The notes below the pieces were generated by a model. The model searched no databases. It saw nothing but the letters and a program-made list of their open reading frames with translations, and was not told the origin of the DNA. A DNA stretch of 64,000 nucleotides from Corynebacterium sp. BD556 (GTDB taxonomy: Bacteria; Actinomycetota; Actinomycetes; Mycobacteriales; Mycobacteriaceae), in the NCBI RefSeq assembly GCF_038452275.1, contig NZ_CP141643.1:1922001-1986000 (forward strand). Direction: 5' to 3'. Below are positions 38,263-47,114 of the stretch, in pieces (the first letter of the stretch is position 1; every line of letters begins with the position of its first letter). The translations under genes and the position numbers were made by a program.

Positions 38263-39605
38263 CGTACTGCCTCCAGAGGCGCCGGCGCTACTGCTGCTTC
38301 GTCGTAGTTTGTTGGGCGGTTGGCGCTGTTGGAGATGCGCAAAAGGATGCCCACAAGGATGTAGTTCGCCATGATCGACGACCCGCCGGCCGACATAAAC
38401 GGGGTGGTTAGACCCGTCATGGGCATCATGGCGGAGATGCCGCCGGTGACTACAAAGATTTGGATGACGATGGTGGTGGCCATCCCGGCGGCGAGCAATT
38501 TGCCGTAGGAGTCGCGCACCTGCAACGCAGCGTGGAACCCGCGGGTGGTGAAGATGGCGAACAAGATGAGTACGGCGGCTAGTCCCACAAACCCGAGCTC
38601 CTCACCGACGGCGGCGAGGATGTAGTCGGAGTGTGCCACGGGCACCATGTCGGGGTGGCCGTAGCCCAGCCCGGTTCCGGTCACGCCGCCCCAGCTCAAA
38701 CCGAACAGGGCCTGGGAGGGCTGGAAGCCGGTGGTGTCGTAGTGCGCCAGGGGGTCAATGAAGTTGTTCACCCTTTCTTGGATTTTGCTGGAAACTTGGT
38801 AGACGGCGTATCCGCCCACGGCGACTAGGGCCATGCCGATGACCAGCCAGGAGGTGCGGCTGGTGGCGAAGTAAACCATTCCTAACACGGTGGCAAACAG
38901 CAGAAGGGCTGGGCCGAAGTCGTTGGAGATGGCCATGATCAAAATGGCGATAGCCCACACCACGAGGATTGGTGCTAGGTCGCGCAGGCGTGGCAAGGAC
39001 AGGCCGAGGAAGCGTTTGCCGGCCACGGTAAACAGCGAACGTTTCTGCGCGAGCAGTTGGGCAAAGAAGATCAACAGCAGGATTTTGGAAAACTCGCCGG
39101 GTTGGATGGAAAACGGGCCGAGCCAGATCCAAATGCGTGCGTCGGCGAAGTCCGGCGGCTGCGGCCACACCAGCGGCAGCGCGAGGAGGATCAGGCCGGT
39201 CATGCCGAGCAGGTAGGAGTAGCGGGAGAGCGTTTTGTGGTCACGAAGCAGCACCAGGGTGGTCACGAGCAGGACCACGCCCGCCAGGGACCATAACACT
39301 TGGCGCTCGGCGAGCACTCCGTAGCCGGCGCGTTCCGCGAGGTCAAGCCGGTAGATGATGACTAGCCCGATGGCGTTGAGGGTGGCAACGACGGGCAGTA
39401 GCACTTCGTCGGCATGGGGGGCGGTGAAGCAAATTGCTAGGTGCGCGATTGCGTAGACGCCGACGAAGCCGCCGACGAGGTAGAGCATTTCTCGGGATAA
39501 GGCCCGGCCTTGCGACAGTTCCAAGCCGAAGATCATGAGCAGCAGTAAAACCGCCGAGCAGATCAGTAAGAAAAGCTCACGGCGGCGCGACATGATGCGG
39601 CGCAT
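38259..39605 (-). CDS. rodA: SEDS-family peptidoglycan polymerase RodA/FtsW
   Basis: 448 aa with ten membrane segments. The SEDS pattern is clear (ILLIFFAQLLAQKRSLF, FGPALLLFATVLGMVY, and PVAHSDYILAAVGEELGFVG). Glycosyltransferase that polymerises lipid II for PbpA. ATG 39605 is one base after the pstP stop; a second ATG 12 nt further on is also possible. The position between pstP and pbpA marks it as RodA rather than FtsW. Confidence 0.94.
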   Translation of the reverse strand: MRRIMSRRRELFLLICSAVLLLLMIFGLELSQGRALSREMLYLVGGFVGVYAIAHLAICFTAPHADEVLLPVVATLNAIGLVIIYRLDLAERAGYGVLAERQVLWSLAGVVLLVTTLVLLRDHKTLSRYSYLLGMTGLILLALPLVWPQPPDFADARIWIWLGPFSIQPGEFSKILLLIFFAQLLAQKRSLFTVAGKRFLGLSLPRLRDLAPILVVWAIAILIMAISNDFGPALLLFATVLGMVYFATSRTSWLVIGMALVAVGGYAVYQVSSKIQERVNNFIDPLAHYDTTGFQPSQALFGLSWGGVTGTGLGYGHPDMVPVAHSDYILAAVGEELGFVGLAAVLILFAIFTTRGFHAALQVRDSYGKLLAAGMATTIVIQIFVVTGGISAMMPMTGLTTPFMSAGGSSIMANYILVGILLRISNSANRPTNYDEAAVAPAPLEAVR

Positions 39606-39606
39606 G

Positions 39607-41061
39607 TCACTTCACCGTCCTGCAGTTGGTGGGTTTGGTGTTTTGTTCTTCAGGTTTATTGTCCTGATCGTTGGGTTCTTCTTCGGCGGTGTCAGTTGGT
39701 TGTTCCTCCGGGTTGTTTTCTGGTTCGTCGACGCAGGCGGGCAAAGCTGCGTCGGCGAGTCTGTTCATCAAACCGATGGATTCTTCGTAGGCGCCGGGGG
39801 AGAAGTTGGTAAAGGCCGATTTTTCTGCATCTGGCAGGTCGTCGATGGTAAAGACGGTGCAGTCTTGAGGTGGCGTGTCTGCACTCACGATGCGCAGTTC
39901 GTTTTTGTCGCTGATGCAGGCTAGCTGGTAGTTCTCCGGGGTGGAGGTGCCCAGCACGGAGCCTGGGATGCGTTGGATGGTGATCTGCCCGTCCGTGTCG
40001 GCGGCGACGGTAAATTCGTCCTCGGCGCGCTGGTTTAGCCAGGTGTAGACGCCGAGACCTGTGATGGCGAGGGCGAGGACGAGGGCGGTGAAGGTCCACA
40101 CGGCTGGGCGGCGACGGTGAGACTCCTCATCGTCGGCGGGTTCGTGCGCGCTTGTCGACGCCCCATTGGCGCCCTGCCGATCCCCGACGAGTTGCGCTTT
40201 CGTGTTGGTCGGCGCGGGGGTTTCAGCGGTGCGCATCAGGGCGGCGGCCCGGCTTGCGGCGGAGTCCGGGTGGGTGGATTCAGCGTTGGGCAGAAGTGCT
40301 CCGGCTTGAGCTGGTTGCGAAGGCAGGTGCGGGGCGGCGGGGTCGTCGGTGTCGACGACGTCAGCGACGATGATGGTGATGTTGTCTGGCCCGCCGGAGC
40401 GCAACGCCAATTCGATGAGGCGTTGCACCACAACATCGGGTTCTCCGTGGCGCAACGTTTCCTCGATGGTGGAGGAGGTCACTGGGTCTGAAAGACCGTC
40501 GGAGCACAACATGAAACGATCGCCGACTTGGACGGGGATTGTTTCCAGGTGCGGCTCCACCGGGCGGCCGGTGTAGGCCTTTAAAATCAGCGATTTTTGT
40601 GGGTGTGAGGACACATCACCCGGGTCGAGCCGGCCTTCCTTGACCAGCGATTGGACGAAAGTGTCGTCCTCGGTGATTTGGGTGAGGGTGGCGTCGCGAA
40701 GCAGGTAGCCGCGCGAATCACCGACGTGGATCAGGCCGACCTCACGGCCATTGAACATCAGCGCGGACAAGGTCGTGCCCATGCCGTCTTGCTCGGGGTT
40801 TTCTTTCACTGACGCTTCGATGGACGCGTTGGCATCTTCCGCGGCCGCACCTAACAGGGCCAGCATGTCGGCGTCGCCGGGGTCTTTGTCGAGGTGCTTC
40901 ATGTGGGAGACCATGAGTTGGGAGGCGACTTCGCCGGCGGCGTGGCCACCCATTCCGTCGGCGAGGACAAGTAGGTGCGGGCCCGCGTAGGCCGAATCCT
41001 CGTTGTTTTCACGTACCAAACCACGGTCGGAGGCGGTGACGTAATTTAGCTTCAGGTTCAT
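39607..41061 (-). CDS. pstP: PP2C-family Ser/Thr phosphatase PstP
   Basis: 484 aa. The catalytic domain (about 1-235) has metal-binding motifs RENNEDSAY, LADGMGGHAAGE, GDSRGYLL and SGGPDNITII. A linker follows, then one membrane segment (WTFTALVLALAITGLGVYTWL) and an outer domain with two Cys, ending in a Glu/Pro/Asn-rich tail. Reverses PknA/PknB phosphorylation. Coupled to fhaB by a 4-base overlap. Confidence 0.95.
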   Translation of the reverse strand: MNLKLNYVTASDRGLVRENNEDSAYAGPHLLVLADGMGGHAAGEVASQLMVSHMKHLDKDPGDADMLALLGAAAEDANASIEASVKENPEQDGMGTTLSALMFNGREVGLIHVGDSRGYLLRDATLTQITEDDTFVQSLVKEGRLDPGDVSSHPQKSLILKAYTGRPVEPHLETIPVQVGDRFMLCSDGLSDPVTSSTIEETLRHGEPDVVVQRLIELALRSGGPDNITIIVADVVDTDDPAAPHLPSQPAQAGALLPNAESTHPDSAASRAAALMRTAETPAPTNTKAQLVGDRQGANGASTSAHEPADDEESHRRRPAVWTFTALVLALAITGLGVYTWLNQRAEDEFTVAADTDGQITIQRIPGSVLGTSTPENYQLACISDKNELRIVSADTPPQDCTVFTIDDLPDAEKSAFTNFSPGAYEESIGLMNRLADAALPACVDEPENNPEEQPTDTAEEEPNDQDNKPEEQNTKPTNCRTVK

Positions 41062-41504
41062 GGCATCAACCTCACAATCGTGCGCCCCATTTTGATATCG
41101 GAGCCGACGGTGACGCGTTCCGGCTGGTCAATGCGGCTGCCCTGCACGAAGGTGCCGTTTCTTGAGTCCAGGTCCTCGACGAACCATTCACTGCCGCGGC
41201 GAAACAGGCGGGCATGCCGCGACGAAGCGTAATCGTCGCCCAGCACGAAATCGTTCGCCTCTGCACGTCCCAACGTCACTTCCTCGATGCTGGCGATGTC
41301 CATGTGGGAGCCCAGCAGGGGGCCTTCAGCGACAACGATCTGCCGCGCTTTCTCCCGCTTGATGGGGGTTGCAGACGCCGCTTGTCGACGCACCCCAGAG
41401 GCCGCCACGACATCTTTACGCAGGAACCACAGCACCAGCAGGATAAACAGCCACAGTAAAATCAGCAGGCCGAAACGCGCGCCGAGGACGATCGCGGAAT
41501 CCAT
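41058..41504 (-). CDS. fhaB: FHA domain protein FhaB
   Basis: 148 aa. N-terminal membrane segment (FGLLILLWLFILLVLWFL), then an FHA domain (about 70-145) with phosphothreonine-binding residues in LGRAEANDFVLGD and SSRHARL. Reads phosphorylated partners of the kinases. Its stop overlaps the pstP start, and fhaA lies 19 nt upstream. Confidence 0.94.
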   Translation of the reverse strand: MDSAIVLGARFGLLILLWLFILLVLWFLRKDVVAASGVRRQAASATPIKREKARQIVVAEGPLLGSHMDIASIEEVTLGRAEANDFVLGDDYASSRHARLFRRGSEWFVEDLDSRNGTFVQGSRIDQPERVTVGSDIKMGRTIVRLMP

Positions 41505-41523
41505 GGAGCTCCTTTAATCCGGC

Positions 41524-42402
41524 TTAGTGTCCTGCGGGGCTGTGACCCCGGAAGAACTCAGTTCGAGGGTGGGCGACGTCCTCCGGGTTGAGGCCCGCAT
41601 CCGAGGTGACGCCTTCCCCGTTTGGCTCCACAATGCGGACTTCAATGTGGGAATGGCCGACGGTGATGACGTCGCCGTCGGCAAGCAGCCAATTCTCTAC
41701 GGGCTCGTCATTGACTGTTGTGCCGTTGGTCGACTGCAGATCAACCAGGACAGCCGACTCGCCATCCCATGTAATTTCCGCATGCTGACGGGACACACCT
41801 GTGTCCGGGAGCCGGAAATCGGCATCGTTGGAACGGCCAAGGATGTTCGACCCTTCGCGGACAAGGTATGTCCGAGACGAGCCGTCCTGAAGCAACAAGC
41901 TCACCGTCGGTTCGCTTGCGTTAGTGGGCTCGGACATGTCAACCTCCTGATCACGGTTTCCCGTGACATCATTGTGAGTACGTGGTTCCGCAAAAATCGC
42001 ATCAAACCCGCTGCCGACATCCGGCATGGGGTCGACGTACGAGGATGCGCGCAGTTGCCCGGTCCGCAGACCCGACTCCTCTGCCACTCGCACCGCCACC
42101 GGCCCCTCCAAATACCAGCCCTGGTTGCGAATAAAGCGCGCCAACTGATCCGCCAGTTGGGTGGGCAGGTCAGGTTCGCGCGATAGATTCTCCAAATCTT
42201 TCGAAGAAACACCGACGGCATAGACGTTCGGCGCCATCACTACATCATGCTGAGACATTGCGAGGCTGTCTTGCGCCTCCTGCTTCAACAGCTCCTCAAT
42301 CTCCGCCGGCACAACCTTGCCGCCAAAGATAGCCGCCATCGAATTGTCGACGCCGCGCTGCATGGAACTATCCAGCTTTGCCAGCCGATCCATCAGGCCC
42401 AC
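41524..42402 (-). CDS. fhaA: FHA domain protein FhaA (DUF3662-FHA)
   Basis: 292 aa. DUF3662 domain (about 1-115), a linker, and a C-terminal FHA domain with ILGRSNDADFRLPD and VSRQHAEI. The last 25 residues after the FHA fold are unconserved. First gene of the leftward fhaA-fhaB-pstP-rodA-pbpA-pknA-pknB unit. In mycobacteria FhaA binds phosphorylated MviN and CwlM-related targets and slows peptidoglycan synthesis. Confidence 0.94.
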   Translation of the reverse strand: MGLMDRLAKLDSSMQRGVDNSMAAIFGGKVVPAEIEELLKQEAQDSLAMSQHDVVMAPNVYAVGVSSKDLENLSREPDLPTQLADQLARFIRNQGWYLEGPVAVRVAEESGLRTGQLRASSYVDPMPDVGSGFDAIFAEPRTHNDVTGNRDQEVDMSEPTNASEPTVSLLLQDGSSRTYLVREGSNILGRSNDADFRLPDTGVSRQHAEITWDGESAVLVDLQSTNGTTVNDEPVENWLLADGDVITVGHSHIEVRIVEPNGEGVTSDAGLNPEDVAHPRTEFFRGHSPAGH

Positions 42403-42589
42403 TTACCCACACCTCCCTTCCTTTGGAAACAGTCACACGTGCGGTTGATAACCCTCACAGTATATGTGCGCAAGCCCCGGCGACCTAGACGCAAACCTCA
42501 AACCCGAACCTTTCGTGCTACGAAAACTCCCGTCTGGCATGGGATTTGGTGCTCCTTGGGTGGCCGATGCTATATTAAGCAGGTCGCCC

Positions 42590-42673
42590 GCCCGGGTGGC
42601 GGAATTGGCAGACGCGCTGGCTTCAGGTGCCAGTGTTCGCAAGAACGTGGGGGTTCAAGTCCCCCCCCGGGCA
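42590..42673 (+). tRNA. tRNA-Leu (CAG)
   Basis: Acceptor GCCCGGG (42590-42596) pairs with CCCGGGC (42666-42672); discriminator A42673 and encoded CCA 42674-42676. Anticodon CAG at 42624-42626 in CTGGCTTCAGGTGCCAG; the long variable arm (TTCGCAAGAA) marks a class II tRNA. A -10-like TATATT lies at 42570-42575. Confidence 0.96.
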
Positions 42674-42681
42674 CCATTTGT

Positions 42682-42708
42682 AGACACCGTTGGGGCGGTG
42701 TCTTTTTT
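42682..42708 (+). terminator. Terminator of tRNA-Leu
   Basis: GACACCG pairs with CGGTGTC around a 5-nt loop, followed by TTTTTT, nine bases after the tRNA. Confidence 0.93.
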
Positions 42709-42798
42709 GCGTGTGGGGTTTTTATGGTTGTGAGTTAGCCGGGGAGCAATCCGCGCCAACACGGTCGGCGGCCGGTACAGCGCATGCCCGCGCTGGGC

Positions 42799-43539
42799 TT
42801 ATTTCCTTTTGACCCAGGCTGCGTCGTCGTTGCGGTGCGCGAAGGCGCGCCAGGTAATGGCGGCGGTGAGCGCGGCTGAGGCGATAAGGGCCAGGGCTGG
42901 GGCTTCGGCTTGAACCATGAGCCCGCCGATGAGTGCTCCGAGTGCCATGGACACAATGGCGAGGACGCGCCTGCCAACGTTGTTCTTTTTGCCCGCGCCG
43001 CTGCCGTCGCCCGCCAAGCCGGTGATGGTCAGCGTGAGAACGGTTGTGGTTAGGTCGGGAACTGATAGGCCCCGCGCGATGGAGTTTTGCAGTCCCATCG
43101 CTACGGAAAGCAAAATGACCAGAGCGGCGAGGGATAGGGTGGCGTCGGCTGGGGGGAGGGCAAGCGCTAGGAGGGCGGAGGCGATAAAGAGGGCCAGTTG
43201 TGTGGTGCCTGCGTAGTAGAGCAGGCGGCTGCGGTGCTGGCCGGTGTTGCTGGCTAGGAAACGGCCGCCGATGTTGGCTCCGACCATGAACGCTGCGATG
43301 GCCAAAAGCGAGGCCCACCATAAAAACCCGGGCGCGCCGGCGAGGGAAAAGCCCAGGAATACGACGTTGCCGGTCATGTTGGCTACGAATACGTGGTGGA
43401 GTTCGAGGTATGAGTAGGCGTCGACAAGCCCTGTGACTACTGTCCACCCGAGAAGAAGCACGGGCAGCGGGCCGTGCGGGTTGGAGGCGGGGGGAAAGAT
43501 GGTTTCGCGTGCTTGGCGCAGGTAGGTGGTGGCGCTCAT
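42799..43539 (-). CDS. DUF1275 (YoaK-like) membrane protein
   Basis: 246 aa with six membrane segments. VTGLVDAYSYLELHHVFVANMTGN is the conserved opening of DUF1275; it continues with VGANIGGRFLA and later GLQNSIARGLSVPDLTTTVLT. Function unknown. ATG 43539 has GGGAG upstream; the frame remains open by 30 more codons without similarity. Ends near a stretch (42709-42798) where nothing was found. Confidence 0.85.
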   Translation of the reverse strand: MSATTYLRQARETIFPPASNPHGPLPVLLLGWTVVTGLVDAYSYLELHHVFVANMTGNVVFLGFSLAGAPGFLWWASLLAIAAFMVGANIGGRFLASNTGQHRSRLLYYAGTTQLALFIASALLALALPPADATLSLAALVILLSVAMGLQNSIARGLSVPDLTTTVLTLTITGLAGDGSGAGKKNNVGRRVLAIVSMALGALIGGLMVQAEAPALALIASAALTAAITWRAFAHRNDDAAWVKRK

Positions 43540-43653
43540 GGTGATCTCCCTTCCCGTGTTGATGCGATGACACCAAAAATAGCACCTTGGGTGTGGCCTT
43601 GGGGCGCGCTGCCCAGGGCCACAGCGCAACCTCTATCACAAGGGCGGTGGAGT

Positions 43654-43712
43654 GCTCCCGGCTGCGCATTTAAGGAGCCGGGAGCGCTCAAAAGCTCCCG
43701 GGAGAAGTTTTA
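43654..43712 (-). terminator. Two adjacent hairpins after the response regulator gene
   Basis: Read on the minus strand, CTCCC-GGGAG with flanking AAAA/TTTT (about 43690-43712) comes first, then GCTCCCGGCT pairing with AGCCGGGAGC (43654-43663 and 43676-43685). They overlap and follow the stop at 43710, so they probably end the ABC/two-component transcript. Confidence 0.6.
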
Positions 43713-44297
43713 GATCCAGCCTTTGTCCCAGGCCAGTGTGTAGGCTTCGTAGCGATTGGTGGCCCCCGTCTTGGCCATCGCCGAAGATAAGTAATTGCGC
43801 GTCGTGCCGAGCGACAGGTGGGCGGTGCGGGCAATGCTGGCGATGGAAAGGCCCCGCCCGGCTAAAAGCAGCAGCTCTGCCTCCCGTTGGGTAAGGGGCG
43901 AGGCTTCTGCGGCGATGGTCGCGGCGGCGAGTTCGGGGTCGATCCAGCGTTTCTTGGCATGAGCGGCCCGGATTGCGTCTGCGAAAGCTTGAGCGTTGGC
44001 AGTCTTTGGCAGCACTCCGTAAATGCCGGCCGCAAGCGCCTGTTTGAGCACACCGGGGCGCGCGTGGCTTGTCACCAGCACGGCAGGGGCAGTGCTTATC
44101 GACGCCACCTCTAACCCGTCCATGCCACCGGCGAGCTGCAAGTCCGTGACAACAACGTCGGCTTTGACCTGTGATGCGGCGAAGTCCTCCCCGCTGTAGA
44201 ACACTCCGCACGATACGAGATCGTCTTCGAGGCTAAGCAAGGTGGTGAGGGAGTCGGCGACGAGCTTTTCGTCGTCGATGAGTGCGAAACGGATCAT
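43710..44297 (-). CDS. NarL/LuxR-family response regulator
   Basis: 195 aa. Receiver domain with acidic LIDDEKLVADS and the phospho-acceptor Asp in VVVTDLQLAGGMDG; Lys-equivalent in VLPKTANAQAF. C-terminal LuxR-type HTH (LTQREAELLLLAGRGLSIAS, then ARTAHLSLGTTRNYLSSAM). Its start overlaps the kinase stop by four bases. Likely regulates the ABC exporter genes of its own operon. Confidence 0.93.
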   Translation of the reverse strand: MIRFALIDDEKLVADSLTTLLSLEDDLVSCGVFYSGEDFAASQVKADVVVTDLQLAGGMDGLEVASISTAPAVLVTSHARPGVLKQALAAGIYGVLPKTANAQAFADAIRAAHAKKRWIDPELAAATIAAEASPLTQREAELLLLAGRGLSIASIARTAHLSLGTTRNYLSSAMAKTGATNRYEAYTLAWDKGWI

Positions 44298-45391
44298 GGC
44301 AGCTCCAGTGCGGCGGTAAATAAGGTGGGGGAGTGCTCGACGCGCAAGCGGCTGCCTGACTCGGATGCCCTTCTGCGCAAACCGTCCAAACCCGCCCCGG
44401 AAGGTCCCGAACCAGGCGGGTCGGGTCCATCGTTGCTCAGCGCGATGCGCTGCGGTGAGATACTAAGCGCTGCGGTGGTTGCGCGGGAATGGCGCAACAC
44501 ATTAGTCGCTGTTTCACGGATGAACCACGCTGCAGTGGGGTGGAAGGCGGGCGCAACTTCAGCGGCGGATCCCTCGACGGTGACTGTGATCCCGGCCTGC
44601 TTAAGCAAGGTAACCGCACCGTTGATCTCTTGGATGAAATCGGCAGAGCGGTAGTTGTCCACAACTCCGTGCATGTCGGTAACGGTGGCGTCGATAAGCG
44701 ATTGCAGCTCGGTGAGTTCGGTGGTGAGGCGGGCGTCGCCACGTTGCGCGAACTTCAGGGCCAGTTGGGTCTTGATGGACATACCGGCGAGGTTTTGGCC
44801 AAGCGTGTCGTGGAGGTCTTGGGCAAAACGCAGCCGCTCCTCACTGACACGCAAGCGCGCTTCCAGTGTGCGAGCGCGGTGCACCTCGGTCATCAAACGC
44901 ACCGTCCACAACACCACGAGGGTGACAGAGCCGCAGACGATGCTCAACACGGCGAGAGCGGGCGAGCCCAAGCCGACCGCGATGACGAGCACGCCCGCCA
45001 CACATACCGCCAGAGTCCACCATTGCCACAGCCGAAAGAAAGGCGTAAACGCCGAGATCAAAATGATAAGGCTCATGCAGGCAACATTGAGTTGCGCGGT
45101 CGGCAACGACGCGAACAGAAAAACGGCGTTTAACGTGAAACCTGCCGCACTTAAGAAAGGACGTCGCGGGATCTCTTTGAGGCGCAGCACCGGTTGATAA
45201 TGCAGCGCGACCACTGCTGAGAAAGCCGAGGCCACGATAGCTGCCGCCGCCCACATCGAGCGCGCACCCAGACCCAAAAAGACCGCGATGATAATCACGG
45301 TTCCCTGCAGCGACCACCTGTTATACACGAGGAACTTGCCTGCGGAATCAAGGTTGCGCCACCTCGTCGCGGGGTTGAAAATCCTGCTCAT
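44294..45391 (-). CDS. Sensor histidine kinase (NarL-type partner)
   Basis: 365 aa. Five or six membrane segments occupy the first 175 residues, with little outside the membrane, so it probably senses a membrane signal. The HisKA_3 phospho-acceptor region reads RFAQDLHDTLGQNLAGMSIK. ATPase domain: ETATNVLRHSRAT (N box) and GAGLDGLRRRA (G box). Starts 12 nt after the permease stop, and is coupled to the response regulator. Confidence 0.93.
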   Translation of the reverse strand: MSRIFNPATRWRNLDSAGKFLVYNRWSLQGTVIIIAVFLGLGARSMWAAAAIVASAFSAVVALHYQPVLRLKEIPRRPFLSAAGFTLNAVFLFASLPTAQLNVACMSLIILISAFTPFFRLWQWWTLAVCVAGVLVIAVGLGSPALAVLSIVCGSVTLVVLWTVRLMTEVHRARTLEARLRVSEERLRFAQDLHDTLGQNLAGMSIKTQLALKFAQRGDARLTTELTELQSLIDATVTDMHGVVDNYRSADFIQEINGAVTLLKQAGITVTVEGSAAEVAPAFHPTAAWFIRETATNVLRHSRATTAALSISPQRIALSNDGPDPPGSGPSGAGLDGLRRRASESGSRLRVEHSPTLFTAALELP

Positions 45392-45402
45392 CTTTCTTCA
45401 GC

Positions 45403-46134
45403 CTAGCGGTGGGTGTCCCAGCGCATCCAGCGGATCCCCGCCCAGGGCAGCACGACGGTCCACGCGGCCAACAAAACAACACTCAGCAAGGGGCTTTCCA
45501 CAGTGCCGCCGAGCCACCCTTCAATAAATAGGTCGGTGGCCAGGGCGAAAGGGTTCCAGCCAAAGATCGTTGCCGCAGCCCCCGGCAGGGTGCCCACGAG
45601 TTCGCGGAGGCCGCCCGGCATAGAAAGCATCGTCACCATAAGAACCGGGAAAGACGTGATCATGGCGGCCTCGGCGTTTTTGGTGAAGCGACTGGTCAGC
45701 AACGCTAACCCAAAAGACATGGGAATACCGAACAGGATCGATACCACCATATACAGCGGGTGGGCGGGAAGCGGCGCATCGGCAAAAACATCCACCGCCA
45801 CCACGGTCAGCGGCGTCAACAGGACGGTCAATGCAGCCAGCGGAAAAGCGGAGGCGGTCAGGATCTCCCAGTCGCGGGCCTCACCCGTGCGCAGGCGCAT
45901 GAGCACTCTTTCATCGCGCCGGGTCGTGATCATGGACAACGCCGAGTAGTACACGATGAAACTCAGGTTGATAAGGATGAATGCTCCCGCCGCCAAAAAG
46001 ATGCCTGAGGGCCCGTCAACGACCGCCACCATGAACACTGCAATGGCGATGGGCCAGGGCAGCATGGAGGCAAGTAGGGGGTTGCGAAATAGTTGCTTAG
46101 TTTCGGCCCAGCCCAAAGCCAGGATGCGTTTCAT
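45403..46134 (-). CDS. ABC transporter permease (ABC-2 type)
   Basis: 243 aa with six hydrophobic segments. It resembles exporter permeases found with NarL-type two-component systems. Overlaps the ATPase gene by four bases. Substrate unknown: drug, lipid or peptide export are all possible. Confidence 0.85.
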   Translation of the reverse strand: MKRILALGWAETKQLFRNPLLASMLPWPIAIAVFMVAVVDGPSGIFLAAGAFILINLSFIVYYSALSMITTRRDERVLMRLRTGEARDWEILTASAFPLAALTVLLTPLTVVAVDVFADAPLPAHPLYMVVSILFGIPMSFGLALLTSRFTKNAEAAMITSFPVLMVTMLSMPGGLRELVGTLPGAAATIFGWNPFALATDLFIEGWLGGTVESPLLSVVLLAAWTVVLPWAGIRWMRWDTHR

Positions 46135-46991
46135 GGGGTGACTCCCTCGGTGTCGTTGGCTGCGATGTTTAGAAAAACCTGCTCTAGTGTGGCTGGTTGC
46201 GCCGCGAAATCCTCTAGCACCACGTTGTTGTCGTGGGCCCAGGACAACAGGGCGTGTGCTTCGCCTTGTAGGTCGAAGGTAGGAATTTCCACCATGTGCC
46301 CGTCGCGGCGGTAGCGCAGGTGGGCGGGTTGCTGTGCTCTCAGTTGCGCGACGCTTCCCTCAGCTTTGATGCGGCCACGATCCATGATGGCCAGGCGGTC
46401 ACACAGGTGTTGCGCTTCGTCGAGGTAGTGGGTGGTGAGGATCATCGTCACCCCCCGTTTGTTGAGCTCCTGCAGCAGGCCCCAGACGTGGCGGCGGGAC
46501 TCTGGGTCCAGGCCCGTTGTCGGTTCGTCGAGAAAGAGTACATCCGGGTCACCCACGAGGGCGCACGCTAAGTCGAGGCGTCGCTGCTCACCACCCGAGA
46601 TCGCGCCGACCATCACGTCTGCGCGGTGGGTGAGCTGGACTTCCTCCAAGACTTTCGCGACGGGCCGTGGCGTAGAACAGGTACCTGCCCACATTGCGAT
46701 AGATTCTTTCACGGTCAAAGCCTGCGGCAGGCCCCCGGCTTGCAGCATGATGCCCAAGCGGGGGCGGACTTCGGCTCGCTCGCGCACCGGATCCATTCCG
46801 AGGACGCGCACCGTGCCCTCGTCTGGCCGCTTCAGGCCCTCAATCACTTCGAGGGTGGAGGTTTTGCCGGCGCCGTTTGTGCCCAGCAGACCGTAGATCT
46901 CGCCGGAGCGTACGGAAAGGCTGAGCTTATCGACGGCCGCAAAATCCCCGTACCTCCTTGTCATCTCCTTGACTTCAATTACTGTGCCCAT
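46131..46991 (-). CDS. ABC transporter ATP-binding protein
   Basis: 286 aa from ATG 46991 (MGTVIEVKEMTRRYGDF). Walker A is GTNGAGKTS, the signature is ISGGEQRRL, Walker B is VLFLDEPTTGLDPE, H-loop TTHYLDEA. A C-terminal DUF4162-like extension (about 215-285) is typical of drug/lipid exporters. First gene of the four-gene exporter/two-component operon. Confidence 0.94.
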   Translation of the reverse strand: MGTVIEVKEMTRRYGDFAAVDKLSLSVRSGEIYGLLGTNGAGKTSTLEVIEGLKRPDEGTVRVLGMDPVRERAEVRPRLGIMLQAGGLPQALTVKESIAMWAGTCSTPRPVAKVLEEVQLTHRADVMVGAISGGEQRRLDLACALVGDPDVLFLDEPTTGLDPESRRHVWGLLQELNKRGVTMILTTHYLDEAQHLCDRLAIMDRGRIKAEGSVAQLRAQQPAHLRYRRDGHMVEIPTFDLQGEAHALLSWAHDNNVVLEDFAAQPATLEQVFLNIAANDTEGVTP

Positions 46992-47114
46992 GCCCCACAG
47001 TGTCGTAGCCAAACAAGGCTGCTGGTAGAGCCGTTTGTCATCGGTTCACATGACATTTGTCATGGGAGGTTGCCAGTGCCGCGGAGAAGGCGCAGCGCTT
47101 TGATCTGCTTGTGC

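Noticed and set aside
42722-43669. Reverse-strand frame of 315 codons overlapping the DUF1275 gene
   Set aside because: Arg/Pro/His-rich product in another frame of a clear membrane protein gene.
44506-44521. GTTTCACG as a parS half site
   Set aside because: Only half the palindrome; the rest does not match.
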